The notes below the pieces were generated by a model, which saw only the letters and a program-made list of their open reading frames with translations, was not told where the DNA came from and searched no databases. From NCBI GenBank assembly GCA_913775095.1, contig CAJYIW010000023.1:62001-126000 (forward strand): a stretch of 64,000 nucleotides of DNA. The letters run 5' to 3'. Made by a program: the position numbers and the translations under genes. Shown here piece by piece: positions 1 to 9,011 of this stretch (positions are counted from its first letter, which is position 1; the number at the start of each line of letters is the position of its first letter). This DNA comes from an uncultured Siphonobacter sp. (GTDB lineage Bacteria > Bacteroidota > Bacteroidia > Cytophagales > Spirosomataceae).

Positions 1-1
1 A

Positions 2-142
2 GTCATGGTAACATCCTTCCTGACGGGTTATCTGCTCTGGGCAACGTTGTTACTGGTGGCTTTTCTGATTCCAAAGGCCTGGAAAACCTGGGCGATCTAT
101 ACCCTTTTGGTGGGTTTATTTTCAGGACTTTATCTCCTCTAG
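2..142 (+). CDS. C-terminal end of a small membrane protein (5' end outside window)
   Basis: The frame is open from the window edge and stops with TAG at 140-142. The 46 visible residues are strongly hydrophobic and form two likely membrane helices separated by a short basic turn (IPKAWKTW). It ends 7 bp before the PepSY protein, so the two are probably co-transcribed. In other phyla, small membrane proteins of unknown role often sit beside PepSY-TM iron-uptake genes; that this is an equivalent is inference. Too little is visible to name a family. Confidence 0.55.
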   Translation, partial: VMVTSFLTGYLLWATLLLVAFLIPKAWKTWAIYTLLVGLFSGLYLL

Positions 143-149
143 CAAGGCC

Positions 150-1829
150 ATGGATAATCGGAAATACAACATTTATTTCAACACCCATACCATTAGTGGC
201 ATCATCATCTGTGCCGTTTTGTATGTGATGTTTTTTGCGGGTTCGTTTTCCTTTTTCAAGGATGATCTGGCGGCCTGGCAGAAAAACGATTCGTACCTGA
301 GCCACGATGGACCCGTAAAAAAGGATTTTAATTTCATCCTCGATTCGCTGGCCAGACATCATAACCTCCGGGGACGTGACGTGGATTTTACCATTCAGCG
401 GCACGCCATGGGGGCTTACGTAGCCATGAGTGCCTCGCACAACCCGGCTTTACAAAAGCCCAAACCAAAGAAAAAACCGGAAGCCAAACGCGGCGGTCGG
501 GGACGGCGGGGCGACGACGATTCGGCCTTTTTTACGTATGATTTTGGCAAGAAGAAAGAAGCCGACTATGCCTCTTCTTACACCATGGGCGAGTTCTTAT
601 ACCGTCTGCACTTTCTGGCCCAGCTCAACCAGGTGTTTCCTTTCCGTATCGGCGTACCTTTTGGGTATCTGCTGGCGGGGATCGTGTCTTTTATTTTTCT
701 CTTTGCCCTGATTACGGGTTTACTGCTGCACTGGGACAAGCTGAGGTCAAACTTCTTTACCTTTCGTCCCTGGAGTAAATGGAAGACCGTCTGGACAGAC
801 CTGCACACGGTGCTGGGGGTCATCGGATTTCCTTACCAGCTGGTTTTTGCCCTGACGGGAGTTATCCTGATCTTTAATTCGTTTCTGATTATTCCTTATA
901 CCAAACTGTTTTACCAGGGAAAAGAAGAGAAAATCTATCAGGATTTGGGCTATGGCATCAAGGCAGAATATGCGTATGCGGGCAAGCCTTTACGGGCTTC
1001 TGTTGATATCAACAGTCTGGTGAGTCAGGTGGAGCAGAAGTGGCAGAGAAGTGACATCAGTGCCGTATCGATCCGCAATTACGGGGATGAGAACATGCAC
1101 GTGGTCATGCAGGCCAAGGCCCATACGGATGCTCAGTTAAACGGACAGGGAGAGCTTACGTACCGGGTCCGGGATCAGAAGGTTATCTCGGAGCGTTCGC
1201 CGCTCGAAACGCCTTCTTACATTGAGACCGTCAGGGAATTGATCTATCACCTTCACTTTGGCGATTTTGGGGGCCGGCCCCTGCGGGTGATCTACTTTGT
1301 ACTGGGCATTATGGGTTGCTTAGTCATTAACTCAGGCGTGATGATCTGGCTGGTGGCCCGGGATAAGAAAACTATTCCCGCCCGGAAACGGAAATTCAAT
1401 TTCTGGACGGCTAATGTGTACCTCTCTTCGAGTCTGAGTATGCTTCCCGTAACGGCTTTTGCCATGATTGCTCTGCTCTTTCTGGATAAACCCGGTCAAA
1501 GCGATATCTATCACTGGTATTTTTATCCCTGGTTAGGGTTAAGTGTGTATTTCCTGGTGCGAAAAGATCTGGATCTGGTTAATCGCCAATCCACCTTTTT
1601 ATCAGCAGTGACCTGTGGACTGCTGCCGCTGCTGGACGGTATGATTCGGGGAAACTGGTTTTGGAATACGTTCCAGCGTAAGGCTTACGATATTCTTTTC
1701 ATTGATGTCTTGTTCCTCATCCTGGCCATCATTAGCGGAATTATTTTCTGGAAAATAGTACAGAAAAACCGTTCTCAATCCAGCGAAGAACCTCTGCAAA
1801 CGAAGGTAGGGCAGTTGAGCCAGGCGTAA
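150..1829 (+). CDS. PepSY-associated transmembrane protein (PiuB-like iron-uptake type)
   Basis: This 559-residue integral membrane protein has the PepSY_TM layout: a first helix at about residues 12-35 preceded by a short charged N-terminus (NTHTISG), a periplasmic loop to about 170, then helices near 175-196, 225-250, 375-402 and several closer to the C-terminus. The first loop carries a very basic stretch at about 103-124 (KPKPKKKPEAKRGGRGRRG). Family members are mostly encoded with TonB-dependent siderophore receptors and are thought to help ferric-siderophore reduction or uptake across the inner membrane. It lies 7 bp after a small membrane protein gene. Substrate cannot be told from the sequence. 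Confidence 0.85.
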   Translation: MDNRKYNIYFNTHTISGIIICAVLYVMFFAGSFSFFKDDLAAWQKNDSYLSHDGPVKKDFNFILDSLARHHNLRGRDVDFTIQRHAMGAYVAMSASHNPALQKPKPKKKPEAKRGGRGRRGDDDSAFFTYDFGKKKEADYASSYTMGEFLYRLHFLAQLNQVFPFRIGVPFGYLLAGIVSFIFLFALITGLLLHWDKLRSNFFTFRPWSKWKTVWTDLHTVLGVIGFPYQLVFALTGVILIFNSFLIIPYTKLFYQGKEEKIYQDLGYGIKAEYAYAGKPLRASVDINSLVSQVEQKWQRSDISAVSIRNYGDENMHVVMQAKAHTDAQLNGQGELTYRVRDQKVISERSPLETPSYIETVRELIYHLHFGDFGGRPLRVIYFVLGIMGCLVINSGVMIWLVARDKKTIPARKRKFNFWTANVYLSSSLSMLPVTAFAMIALLFLDKPGQSDIYHWYFYPWLGLSVYFLVRKDLDLVNRQSTFLSAVTCGLLPLLDGMIRGNWFWNTFQRKAYDILFIDVLFLILAIISGIIFWKIVQKNRSQSSEEPLQTKVGQLSQA

Positions 1830-1835
1830 AACGTT

Positions 1836-1887
1836 TTATAAACAGCAATGATCCACCCGAATTCGGGTGGATCATTGCTGTTTATAA
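1836..1887. terminator. 52-bp perfect palindrome, probable bidirectional terminator
   Basis: Both arms are 26 bp, start TTATAAACAGCAATGATCC, and are perfectly complementary around a central GAATTC. It begins 7 bp after the PepSY gene stop and lies before the 3' end of the convergent secreted-protein gene. T/A-rich outer arms fit a terminator acting on both strands; a perfect stem with no loop is unusual. Confidence 0.6.
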
Positions 1888-1921
1888 GGCTTCGGGTCGT
1901 CATCAGCGACGGCTGGTGAAA

Positions 1922-2338
1922 TTAACGCTCTTCTTCAAGGAGCTGCAGGCCAGTCGTATCTAAACGGTAATGACGGTACGTTCCCATTCTGGATAAAGCA
2001 GCATTGAGCCAGAATGCCTCCTCGGTCATGGGCGTGAGAACACCCGTAGCATCCAGGCTCATGTCATCAGTCAGCGTTCGCTGGAAGTAATACGTCTTTC
2101 CCGGCTCAAAATGAAGATAGATGTTCTTTTTTCGGGTAAGTGGAATACCGATACTATCCACCGAACTTTCCAGTAAGGTGCATCTGCCGATTTTGATGGG
2201 CTGGTCAGGTGCTTGAGTAATGGTTAGAGAAGTGGAAGGCCAACAGTAAAAATAGATTTTAGTGCTGGCTCGACTTTGCCCCATGGTCAGGGAAATACCC
2301 GCCACGAAGCAGAGCAAAAATAAGACCGTAAGTTTCAT
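1922..2338 (-). CDS. Small secreted protein of unknown function
   Basis: With the ATG at 2338 this encodes 138 residues starting with a clear signal peptide (MKLTVLFLLCFVAGISLTMG). A longer in-frame start at 2404 would bury that signal behind 22 residues, so the inner ATG was chosen. The mature part has no motif I recognise; it has alternating hydrophobic residues typical of a small beta domain and ends in an acidic tail (LLEEER). It is monocistronic, convergent with the PepSY gene. No function is proposed. Confidence 0.55.
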   Translation of the reverse strand: MKLTVLFLLCFVAGISLTMGQSRASTKIYFYCWPSTSLTITQAPDQPIKIGRCTLLESSVDSIGIPLTRKKNIYLHFEPGKTYYFQRTLTDDMSLDATGVLTPMTEEAFWLNAALSRMGTYRHYRLDTTGLQLLEEER

Positions 2339-2765
2339 AAGAGCTTTCAGGTTAAAGAAGGTCAGTAAGTAAGCGTTCTGGTGCCAAAAGAAAAGAGATA
2401 CCATCAGACCAGCGAATCTGATTCGTTAATATTCATTAAAAGCCCCTTACTAAGTTCGCCGTTCTGCCAGACTCTTGGATCTGCGTAGGGTCATAGCCTT
2501 TGGAATCCACTGCTTTATAATCAGTTGTCTAGATGCAATTTTTATGCATTCCTGGCTGGCTGGACTGATGGGAAAAACACAAAATGAAACCCCTTGAAAA
2601 GGTTGGCGGCATCGGTAATAGGCAGCTTTTGTAACTAATTGATTAATAAGTATTTGTACGGAATAGATCACGATTTTGTGATTTTTATAAGCGTTTTTTC
2701 TTCATCTTTTCCTTTCTTTACGGCCCTTCAAACGCATGTCTGAAGCTAAGCCTACGTGAAAATTT
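2339..2765. other. Intergenic spacer, nothing recognised
   Basis: Divergent spacer between the small secreted protein and the SWIM protein. It should hold both promoters, but no TAnnTTTG -7 box with a TTG at the right distance is visible on either strand. A short open frame on the minus strand (2450-2671) has no coding character. Confidence 0.4.
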
Positions 2766-4091
2766 ATGACAGAAGAGCAGGTCTTACCACTGGCTCCGGA
2801 TGCCGCCTCGCTAAAAGCGGGGAGGGCTTTAGCCGTCGAAAATAAATGGGTTACGCGAGCCTATAACTCCCGGGTTTTATGGGGAGAAGTACAGGGAAGT
2901 GGCAAGGACCCGTATCGGACGCAGGTCGATTTACAGCAAACGGCTTTCAAGTGCAGCTGTCCGAGTCGGAAATTTCCCTGCAAACACGGACTGGGTCTTT
3001 TACTCCTCTTTGCCAAGTCGGCTTCCGGTTTTCAAAGCTCAGCCGACGAACCCGCCTGGGTGAGCGAATGGATGGATAAACGCCAGCCCAAAGCTGAAAA
3101 AATCGATGAGCCTGCCAAAGAAAGTAATCCCGAACAAAAAGAGAAAGAACGCCTTAAACGCCAGCAGCAGCGGCATCAAAAGGTAGAAGCAGGCGTAGCA
3201 GAGCTGGGCCAGTGGCTGCGTGATCTAGTGCGGGCAGGGACGCTGCATGTACCGGAAAAAGGGTATCGTCATTTTGAGCAAACCGCCGCCCGTATGATTG
3301 ATGCTCAGGCCTCAGGACTAGCGAATGGTGTAAAAGCGTTCAATACCATTGCTTACTCGGGTTCCGACTGGCAAAGTCAGGTGCTCAAACAATGCAGTCA
3401 GTTATACCTGTGGACGGAAGCCTTTAAAAATCTGACGGCCTTACCCCCGGCATTGCAGGAAGACGTAAAAAATGCCATGGGCTGGGGGCGGTCAGCGAAA
3501 GATCTCAGCGAAGAGGCCGAGCGTATGAGCGATGACTGGCTGGTCATGGGCCGCCGAAGCTGGGAAGAAGACCGCATTACCGTCCAGCAAAACTGGCTGT
3601 ATGGCTACCACTCTGGCCGGGTGGCTTTAGTACTCCATTTTTCTTACCAGAATGCGGGTGTCGAAACCCCACTCGTGCCGGGACGAATTTCCCGGGCTAC
3701 CCTCCAGTTTTATCCCTCCGCTTTTCCTTTTCGGGCTCTCGTGTCAGAGCACCGGGGGTACGCAGATGCCATCCCGGAAGTCAGGGCATGTGAAGATTTT
3801 TCTCAGGCTGAAACGCTGGTCAATCGCATCTGGCAGGTTCAGCCCTGGGCCGATGAAATTCCTTTGTGGGTGGATGGACTTACCTTACTAAAGGAGGGAA
3901 ACCAGTGGCTTCTCCGGGACTGTAAAAATCAGGTTCTCCCCCTGGATCCGGCTTTGGATGAAATGAACATCTTTCAGTTACTGGTCCTCAGTGGCGGACA
4001 GCCCATGCGTTTATCCATCCTGTACAGCGAAGGTTACGTATATCCTTTGGGTCTTCAGTGGGAAGCCCAGTATTACCTGTTATCCGTTTAA
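2766..4091 (+). CDS. SWIM zinc-finger protein, first gene of the MoxR/VWA cassette
   Basis: The 441-residue protein has a SWIM zinc-binding motif near the N-terminus: Cys63-x-Cys65, then Cys72-x-His74 (CSCPSRKFPCKH). A charged, Lys/Glu/Gln-rich linker follows at about 110-145, then a long region without known motifs. SWIM domains bind DNA or protein. In this cassette type the SWIM protein is normally the lead gene. The next gene starts 3 bp after the stop, implying translational coupling. The role is inferred only from context; it could recognise the client or nucleic acid on which the downstream AAA/VWA pair acts. Confidence 0.85.
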   Translation: MTEEQVLPLAPDAASLKAGRALAVENKWVTRAYNSRVLWGEVQGSGKDPYRTQVDLQQTAFKCSCPSRKFPCKHGLGLLLLFAKSASGFQSSADEPAWVSEWMDKRQPKAEKIDEPAKESNPEQKEKERLKRQQQRHQKVEAGVAELGQWLRDLVRAGTLHVPEKGYRHFEQTAARMIDAQASGLANGVKAFNTIAYSGSDWQSQVLKQCSQLYLWTEAFKNLTALPPALQEDVKNAMGWGRSAKDLSEEAERMSDDWLVMGRRSWEEDRITVQQNWLYGYHSGRVALVLHFSYQNAGVETPLVPGRISRATLQFYPSAFPFRALVSEHRGYADAIPEVRACEDFSQAETLVNRIWQVQPWADEIPLWVDGLTLLKEGNQWLLRDCKNQVLPLDPALDEMNIFQLLVLSGGQPMRLSILYSEGYVYPLGLQWEAQYYLLSV

Positions 4092-4094
4092 ACG

Positions 4095-5603
4095 ATGAAT
4101 ACCTGGAATGAATTAGTGCAAGTAGCTTTGCTGGGAACGGAAAAAAGTAACTTTTCTCCCGAAAGCTTACCTCAGCCCGTTCAGGCATTGCTGGCCAGGG
4201 CCGACCGACAGGATCGGGAAGGTTTTTTCCTGATGGCTGCCGCCCTGACGCATCAATACGAGCGGTCGGGTAAAAAACTTACGGTCATTGAGTCCCCGGC
4301 CATTCCTCCGGCAGAAGCCGAGAGCCATCCTGAAGCTCCGCAACCGGCCGTTGATCTGTTAAAAAACCTGTTAGACCAACAACCGTTTAACGCTCACCTG
4401 CTGCGTTTGTATCTGCAAAAGCTTCAGGAGAGAGGCTGGGTAATTCCCGCGGCTTATCTAGTACGACTACTGAACATTGACGACGCGGAGGTTCAATCCT
4501 CGCTTGGGCCCGTTTTAGGGAAGCGGGGCGAGTGGTTACGATCGTTGAATCCTGTCTGGCAAACCGCAGAAACCGATTGGGAAACCGTCTGGCAGGAAGG
4601 AAAAACAGCCGGGCGAAAGAAAGCTTTGTCTGTTTTTCGGGAACAAAATCCCGCGTTGGCTCGCCAGCGACTGGAAGAAAGCTGGAACGAACTGGCAGCC
4701 CGCGAAAGAAAAGAATTACTGGAAGTATTATCCCTGAACCTTTCCAAAGACGACGAAGCGTTTTTAAGAGCTGCTCAGCAGGAACTAAAGGGAAACAAAC
4801 CTTTAACGCAGGAAATTCGACAGCTTATTTTTCGCTTGTTATCCTTGGTGCCCGCCGGAGCCGAACAGCTTTTTTTGCAGCAAAATCTTCCTGCGTACAT
4901 CATTCGGGAAAAGAAACTATTAGGATTGCTTTCCACGCCTAAACTGGTGTTGCCCGAAAGCGAAGACGCCTTTTTCTCACTGCCCCGCTTTGCTCAGGAT
5001 TGGGGTTTTCATGGTCAGAATCCAGATGCCTACCAATACCAGAGTTTAAGTGAGTACTGGTTCTGGGAGGCTGTTGCCTTAACCAATCCCCAAATCTGGC
5101 GGGAGGCCCTGAAAACAGACTGGGCCGGCGTGGTGAAATTCTTTACCATCGAAAACGCCAAAGCTGACCGCTCGGCGGCTCGCCATAAGGCTTTGTTACT
5201 CGCCTCGGTTCGCTTTAATGTACCTGAATTATTTGTGGAAGCGTCTCAAAAAGGCGTTTCCTTTACGGGCCTGACCACGTTCTCACTTCAGGATTACCAG
5301 TTCATTTTGCAGCGTATTCCTTTCCGGCAGTTATACCCCCAGAAGAACGAGCTCTTGCAGGGGCCCTGGTCGGCGGAACTGAGTCGCCATATTTTTCAGG
5401 AACTGCTTGAACTCATCAAAAGCTCACACGCGTATCTGGAGTTTGCCCGGCAGGCCAGTGAGTACTGGTATGAGTTTTCGGACGCTGAGATAGATGCCTT
5501 ATTACCCGAAAACACGCCTTCGTATTACCGTTCCGGTGAAGAAAAACTAGCTGCTCAACTCAAGGAAATCCTGAGCTTTCGCCGCCGGATTCGGGCTTTA
5601 TAA
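4095..5603 (+). CDS. DUF5691 family protein
   Basis: A 502-residue soluble protein, predicted almost wholly alpha-helical with no signal peptide or membrane segment. The N-terminus (MNTWNELVQVALLGTEK) and the repeated helical pairs rich in Leu, Trp and Gln (for example ARQRLEESWNELAARERKEL) match my recollection of DUF5691, a family found between SWIM and MoxR genes. It may be a HEAT-like scaffold, which is inference. It starts 3 bp after the SWIM stop. A 110-bp gap separates it from the AAA gene, the only sizeable gap in the cassette, so a second promoter there is possible. Confidence 0.8.
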   Translation: MNTWNELVQVALLGTEKSNFSPESLPQPVQALLARADRQDREGFFLMAAALTHQYERSGKKLTVIESPAIPPAEAESHPEAPQPAVDLLKNLLDQQPFNAHLLRLYLQKLQERGWVIPAAYLVRLLNIDDAEVQSSLGPVLGKRGEWLRSLNPVWQTAETDWETVWQEGKTAGRKKALSVFREQNPALARQRLEESWNELAARERKELLEVLSLNLSKDDEAFLRAAQQELKGNKPLTQEIRQLIFRLLSLVPAGAEQLFLQQNLPAYIIREKKLLGLLSTPKLVLPESEDAFFSLPRFAQDWGFHGQNPDAYQYQSLSEYWFWEAVALTNPQIWREALKTDWAGVVKFFTIENAKADRSAARHKALLLASVRFNVPELFVEASQKGVSFTGLTTFSLQDYQFILQRIPFRQLYPQKNELLQGPWSAELSRHIFQELLELIKSSHAYLEFARQASEYWYEFSDAEIDALLPENTPSYYRSGEEKLAAQLKEILSFRRRIRAL

Positions 5604-5713
5604 GGAGTTGATGGTTTTTAGTTGTTGATTGATAGTAAGCACTTTATGAATCAATAATGGATCATTGACTAGTTACAGGAACGTCATTTATTCTAACCTA
5701 CTAATACTTTACC

Positions 5714-6793
5714 ATGAACGCTTTACGCCAACACGCCGAAGAGCAATTTGCCCAGGAATTAGAAGAGCTTCAAAAGCAGGATAATGGTCAGCGTCCTCCC
5801 AACTGGATTCTTACGCCGCAAGCGGTAGTTACTTACTTAATGGGAGGTACGCTGAAAAATGGATTTGAGGTAAGTCCTAAATACATTGGCAGTCGTCGTT
5901 TGATGGAAATTGCCGTGGCAACCCTGACTACCGACCGGGCTTTATTACTCTACGGGTTACCGGGAACGGCCAAGTCCTGGGTAGCTGAACATTTGGCCGC
6001 TGCCGTTTCGGGTAACTCAACCTTACTAATCCAGGGAACTGCCGGGACGGGCGAAGAGGCCATTCGCTACGGCTGGAACTACGCCCGATTACTGGCCGAA
6101 GGACCTTCCGAAAATGCCTTGGTAGTTACGCCCATGATGCGGGCGATGAAAGATGGGAAAATTGCCCGGATTGAAGAGTTAACCCGTATTTCTGCCGATG
6201 TTCAGGATACGCTGATTACTATTTTATCCGAAAAAACGCTTCCCGTTCCCGAGTTAAATACCGAAGTCCAGGCCACCAGGGGCTTTAACGTCATTGCCAC
6301 GGCCAACAACCGGGATAAAGGGGTGAATGAGTTATCGAGTGCCTTAAAACGCCGTTTTAATACCGTGATTTTACCCGTTCCAGAGAGTATCAATGAGGAA
6401 GTGGACATCGTGCAACGCCGGGTGAGTAGTCTTTCAAAAACTTTAGAGTTACCCGCAGAACTGCCCAAATTAGCCGAAGTGCAGCGATTGGTTACCATCT
6501 TCCGCGAGTTACGGTCGGGGGTGAGTGAAGACGGAAAAACCAAATTGAAAAGTCCGTCGGGGACGATGAGTACCGCCGAAGCCATTTCAGTCATGAACAA
6601 CGGCATGGCTCTGGCGGCCCACTTTGGCGATGGCCGGGTAACGGCCGAGGATTTGGCGGCGGGTTTGATTGGAGCCGTCGTGAAAGATCCCGTTCAGGAT
6701 AAAGTCGTCTGGAACGAATACCTGGAAACGGTACTCAAAACCCGCGAAAATTACCGTGACCTTTACCGGGCCTGTAAGGAATTAAGCCTATGA
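5714..6793 (+). CDS. MoxR-type AAA+ ATPase
   Basis: The 359-residue protein has a P-loop GLPGTAKS at residues 81-88, a Walker-B-like segment IARIEEL at 150-156, a sensor-1 Asn in ATANN (about 195-199) and an arginine-finger candidate in KRRFN (212-216). The usual Walker B Asp-Glu pair is Glu-Glu here. MoxR ATPases form hexamers that, with VWA partners, remodel or activate client proteins (RavA-ViaA, NorQ-NorD, CoxD). The stop overlaps the DUF5682 start (ATGA), and a VWA gene follows that. The client is unknown. A cytoplasmic chaperone-like motor is the best reading. Confidence 0.9.
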   Translation: MNALRQHAEEQFAQELEELQKQDNGQRPPNWILTPQAVVTYLMGGTLKNGFEVSPKYIGSRRLMEIAVATLTTDRALLLYGLPGTAKSWVAEHLAAAVSGNSTLLIQGTAGTGEEAIRYGWNYARLLAEGPSENALVVTPMMRAMKDGKIARIEELTRISADVQDTLITILSEKTLPVPELNTEVQATRGFNVIATANNRDKGVNELSSALKRRFNTVILPVPESINEEVDIVQRRVSSLSKTLELPAELPKLAEVQRLVTIFRELRSGVSEDGKTKLKSPSGTMSTAEAISVMNNGMALAAHFGDGRVTAEDLAAGLIGAVVKDPVQDKVVWNEYLETVLKTRENYRDLYRACKELSL

Positions 6794-9009
6794 GAATTCA
6801 TTTGCTCGGCATTCGCCACCACGGGGTGGGTTCGGCCCGGCAGGTGCAGCAGCGGCTGTCCGAAGTACAGCCCGATCTGATTCTGGTGGAAGGTCCACCG
6901 GAACTGACCGAACTTTTACACTGGATGGCTCACAAAGAGCTAAGGCCTCCCGTGGCCATCCTGGCGTACGATGCGGACGATCCGCAGAAAGCCGTTTTTT
7001 ATCCCTTTGCCGAATTTTCCCCCGAATGGGTCGCGGTTCGTTATGCTCAGGAGCAATCCATTCCCGTTCGCATGACGGATATGCCGCTGATGCACTCCCT
7101 GGCTACTAAAGAAGTAGAAAAGCTTGACAAACTCGAAAACGCCGAAGAACTTCAGCGGCGGGTGTTTCCTCTGGAAGAGATCGCCCGTATTGCGGGCTAT
7201 GATAATTATCACGACTGGTGGGAAGAACGCTTTGAGCAGGACACGAGCCAGGGCGAGAGTGAAGCGTATTTCCAGGCCGTAGCGTTAACGATGCAGGCCA
7301 GCCGCGAAGCGGAAGAAGGCATCGACCGAACGAACGATGAAGTTCGGGAAGCCTTCATGCGACAGTCGCTTCGTGAGGCTGAGAAAGAAGGCTTTGTAAA
7401 CGTAGCCGTAATCTGCGGGGCCTGGCACGTCCCCGCCTTGGGCGATCTGAAGACGACGAAAAAAGAAGATGTTCAGAAAATCAAAGGTCTGGCAAAAACC
7501 AAAGTCCGGCTAACCTGGATTCCCTGGACCAATTCCCGCATGAGCTGGTGGAGCGGCTACGGAGCGGGCATTCACTCGCCGGGATGGTATGAACACCGCT
7601 GGCAAAACCCCGAGGACCTCGGCGAGTGGTGGCTAACCCAAGTGGCCCGTTTGCTGCGAAAGCAAAAAGTAGACGTTTCTACGGCTCACGTGATTGAAGC
7701 CTACCGACTGGCGGAGTCACTGGCCCTTCTTCGCAACTTACCCAGGGCGGGACTTCGGGAGTTAAACGAAGCCACGCAGTCGGTGATGTGCATGGGGGAA
7801 GGCATCCTGATGAAGCTGGTGCAGGATGAGCTCATCATGGCTCACCGCATGGGAAGCGTGCCTCAGGAGTTGCCTAAACTGCCCATTCAGAACGATTTTG
7901 AAACGAAAGCAAAGAAGCTTCGACTCGAAATCCGGGAGGATCGCAAATACCTGGAGCTGGACCTGCGTAAGGAACTGGATCTGAGTCGGAGTATTTTCCT
8001 GCACCGTTTGCGGGTATTAGACATCACCTGGGCAGATCTGGTGCGAACGTCCAGCAAGGGAACCTTTAAGGAAGGCTGGCAACTGAGCTGGCGGCCCGAG
8101 TCGATTCTCGAATTGGTTGAAAAAGCCATTTGGGGCAACCGGATCGAAGACGCTGCCACGCAATTTCTCCTGGATCAAAGCAAGAAAAGCACGTCTGTTA
8201 CCGAACTGGCGGCCAAACTGGAAGCGGCCATACCGGCCGAGTTATTCGGAGTTCTGGACGGACTGATTACCCGCATCAGCGATCTGGCTACAGTTTCGGC
8301 GGATATGCAGGAGCTGATGGCGGCCTTAACGCCGCTGGTGAGCGTAAGTCGGTACGGAAATGTTCGTAAAACGGACTTTTCGGCTTTAATGCAGGTCGTT
8401 GAAAGTTTATTAACCCGCATCTGTATCGGCCTGCCGACGGCCTGTTACGGGCTGGATGATGACAATGCCCGAAAAATGTTTACGCTGATTCGTCAGGTGG
8501 ATGAATCCGTGAGGCTCCTGGAAATCGAACCCCTGGTGCGGGAGTGGGAGAATACGCTGAAAGGAATCGCTCACAAAGAACACATTCCGCCGTTACTGAA
8601 AGGAGGCAGTACCCGCCTGCTCTTTGATCGCCGCCTGCTTTCGGAAGAGATCATGACTCAGCTCTTTGAGCAGGCTCTTTCGGTAGGGTATGCACCCGCG
8701 TATTCGGCGGCCTGGCTGGAGGGATTTCTCAAAGGCAGTGGGCTCATTTTGCTGTACGATGCCGTTCTCTGGAAATTACTTTATACCTGGGTGGCCGACC
8801 TGGACCCTGAGGTGTTCACGGAGCAGCTTCCCGTTCTACGGCGAACCTTTGCCGAATTTGAAGCTGCTGACCGCCGGAAACTCGGGGAAAAGGCCAAACA
8901 GGTACCTGCCTTACCCAGGCCGTCGGTAAGCCCGACAACGGATGAATTTGACTTTGAACGAGCCGAGGCCAGTCTGCCCGTAATGGCGGCTTTATTAGGA
9001 ATTTCATAA
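6790..9009 (+). CDS. DUF5682 family protein with TraB/TIKI-like motifs
   Basis: A 739-residue soluble protein that opens with LLGIRHHGVGSARQV (residues 5-19) and VEGPPE (33-38), and has VICGAWHVPAL near residues 206-216. The early G-x-x-H, the acidic E-G-P and the later G-x-x-H are the pattern of the TraB/PrgY/TIKI/EreA-ChaN superfamily, several members of which are metal-dependent hydrolases. The rest (about 300-739) is helical and unassigned. The gene starts inside the stop of the AAA gene and ends 2 bp before the VWA gene, so a functional complex is likely. Hydrolase activity is inference from motifs. Confidence 0.85.
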   Translation: MRIHLLGIRHHGVGSARQVQQRLSEVQPDLILVEGPPELTELLHWMAHKELRPPVAILAYDADDPQKAVFYPFAEFSPEWVAVRYAQEQSIPVRMTDMPLMHSLATKEVEKLDKLENAEELQRRVFPLEEIARIAGYDNYHDWWEERFEQDTSQGESEAYFQAVALTMQASREAEEGIDRTNDEVREAFMRQSLREAEKEGFVNVAVICGAWHVPALGDLKTTKKEDVQKIKGLAKTKVRLTWIPWTNSRMSWWSGYGAGIHSPGWYEHRWQNPEDLGEWWLTQVARLLRKQKVDVSTAHVIEAYRLAESLALLRNLPRAGLRELNEATQSVMCMGEGILMKLVQDELIMAHRMGSVPQELPKLPIQNDFETKAKKLRLEIREDRKYLELDLRKELDLSRSIFLHRLRVLDITWADLVRTSSKGTFKEGWQLSWRPESILELVEKAIWGNRIEDAATQFLLDQSKKSTSVTELAAKLEAAIPAELFGVLDGLITRISDLATVSADMQELMAALTPLVSVSRYGNVRKTDFSALMQVVESLLTRICIGLPTACYGLDDDNARKMFTLIRQVDESVRLLEIEPLVREWENTLKGIAHKEHIPPLLKGGSTRLLFDRRLLSEEIMTQLFEQALSVGYAPAYSAAWLEGFLKGSGLILLYDAVLWKLLYTWVADLDPEVFTEQLPVLRRTFAEFEAADRRKLGEKAKQVPALPRPSVSPTTDEFDFERAEASLPVMAALLGIS

Positions 9010-9011
9010 GT

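Noticed and set aside
2450-2671. Minus-strand frame of 73 codons in the spacer before the SWIM gene
   Set aside because: No ribosome site, no family, Cys/Ile-rich chance composition.
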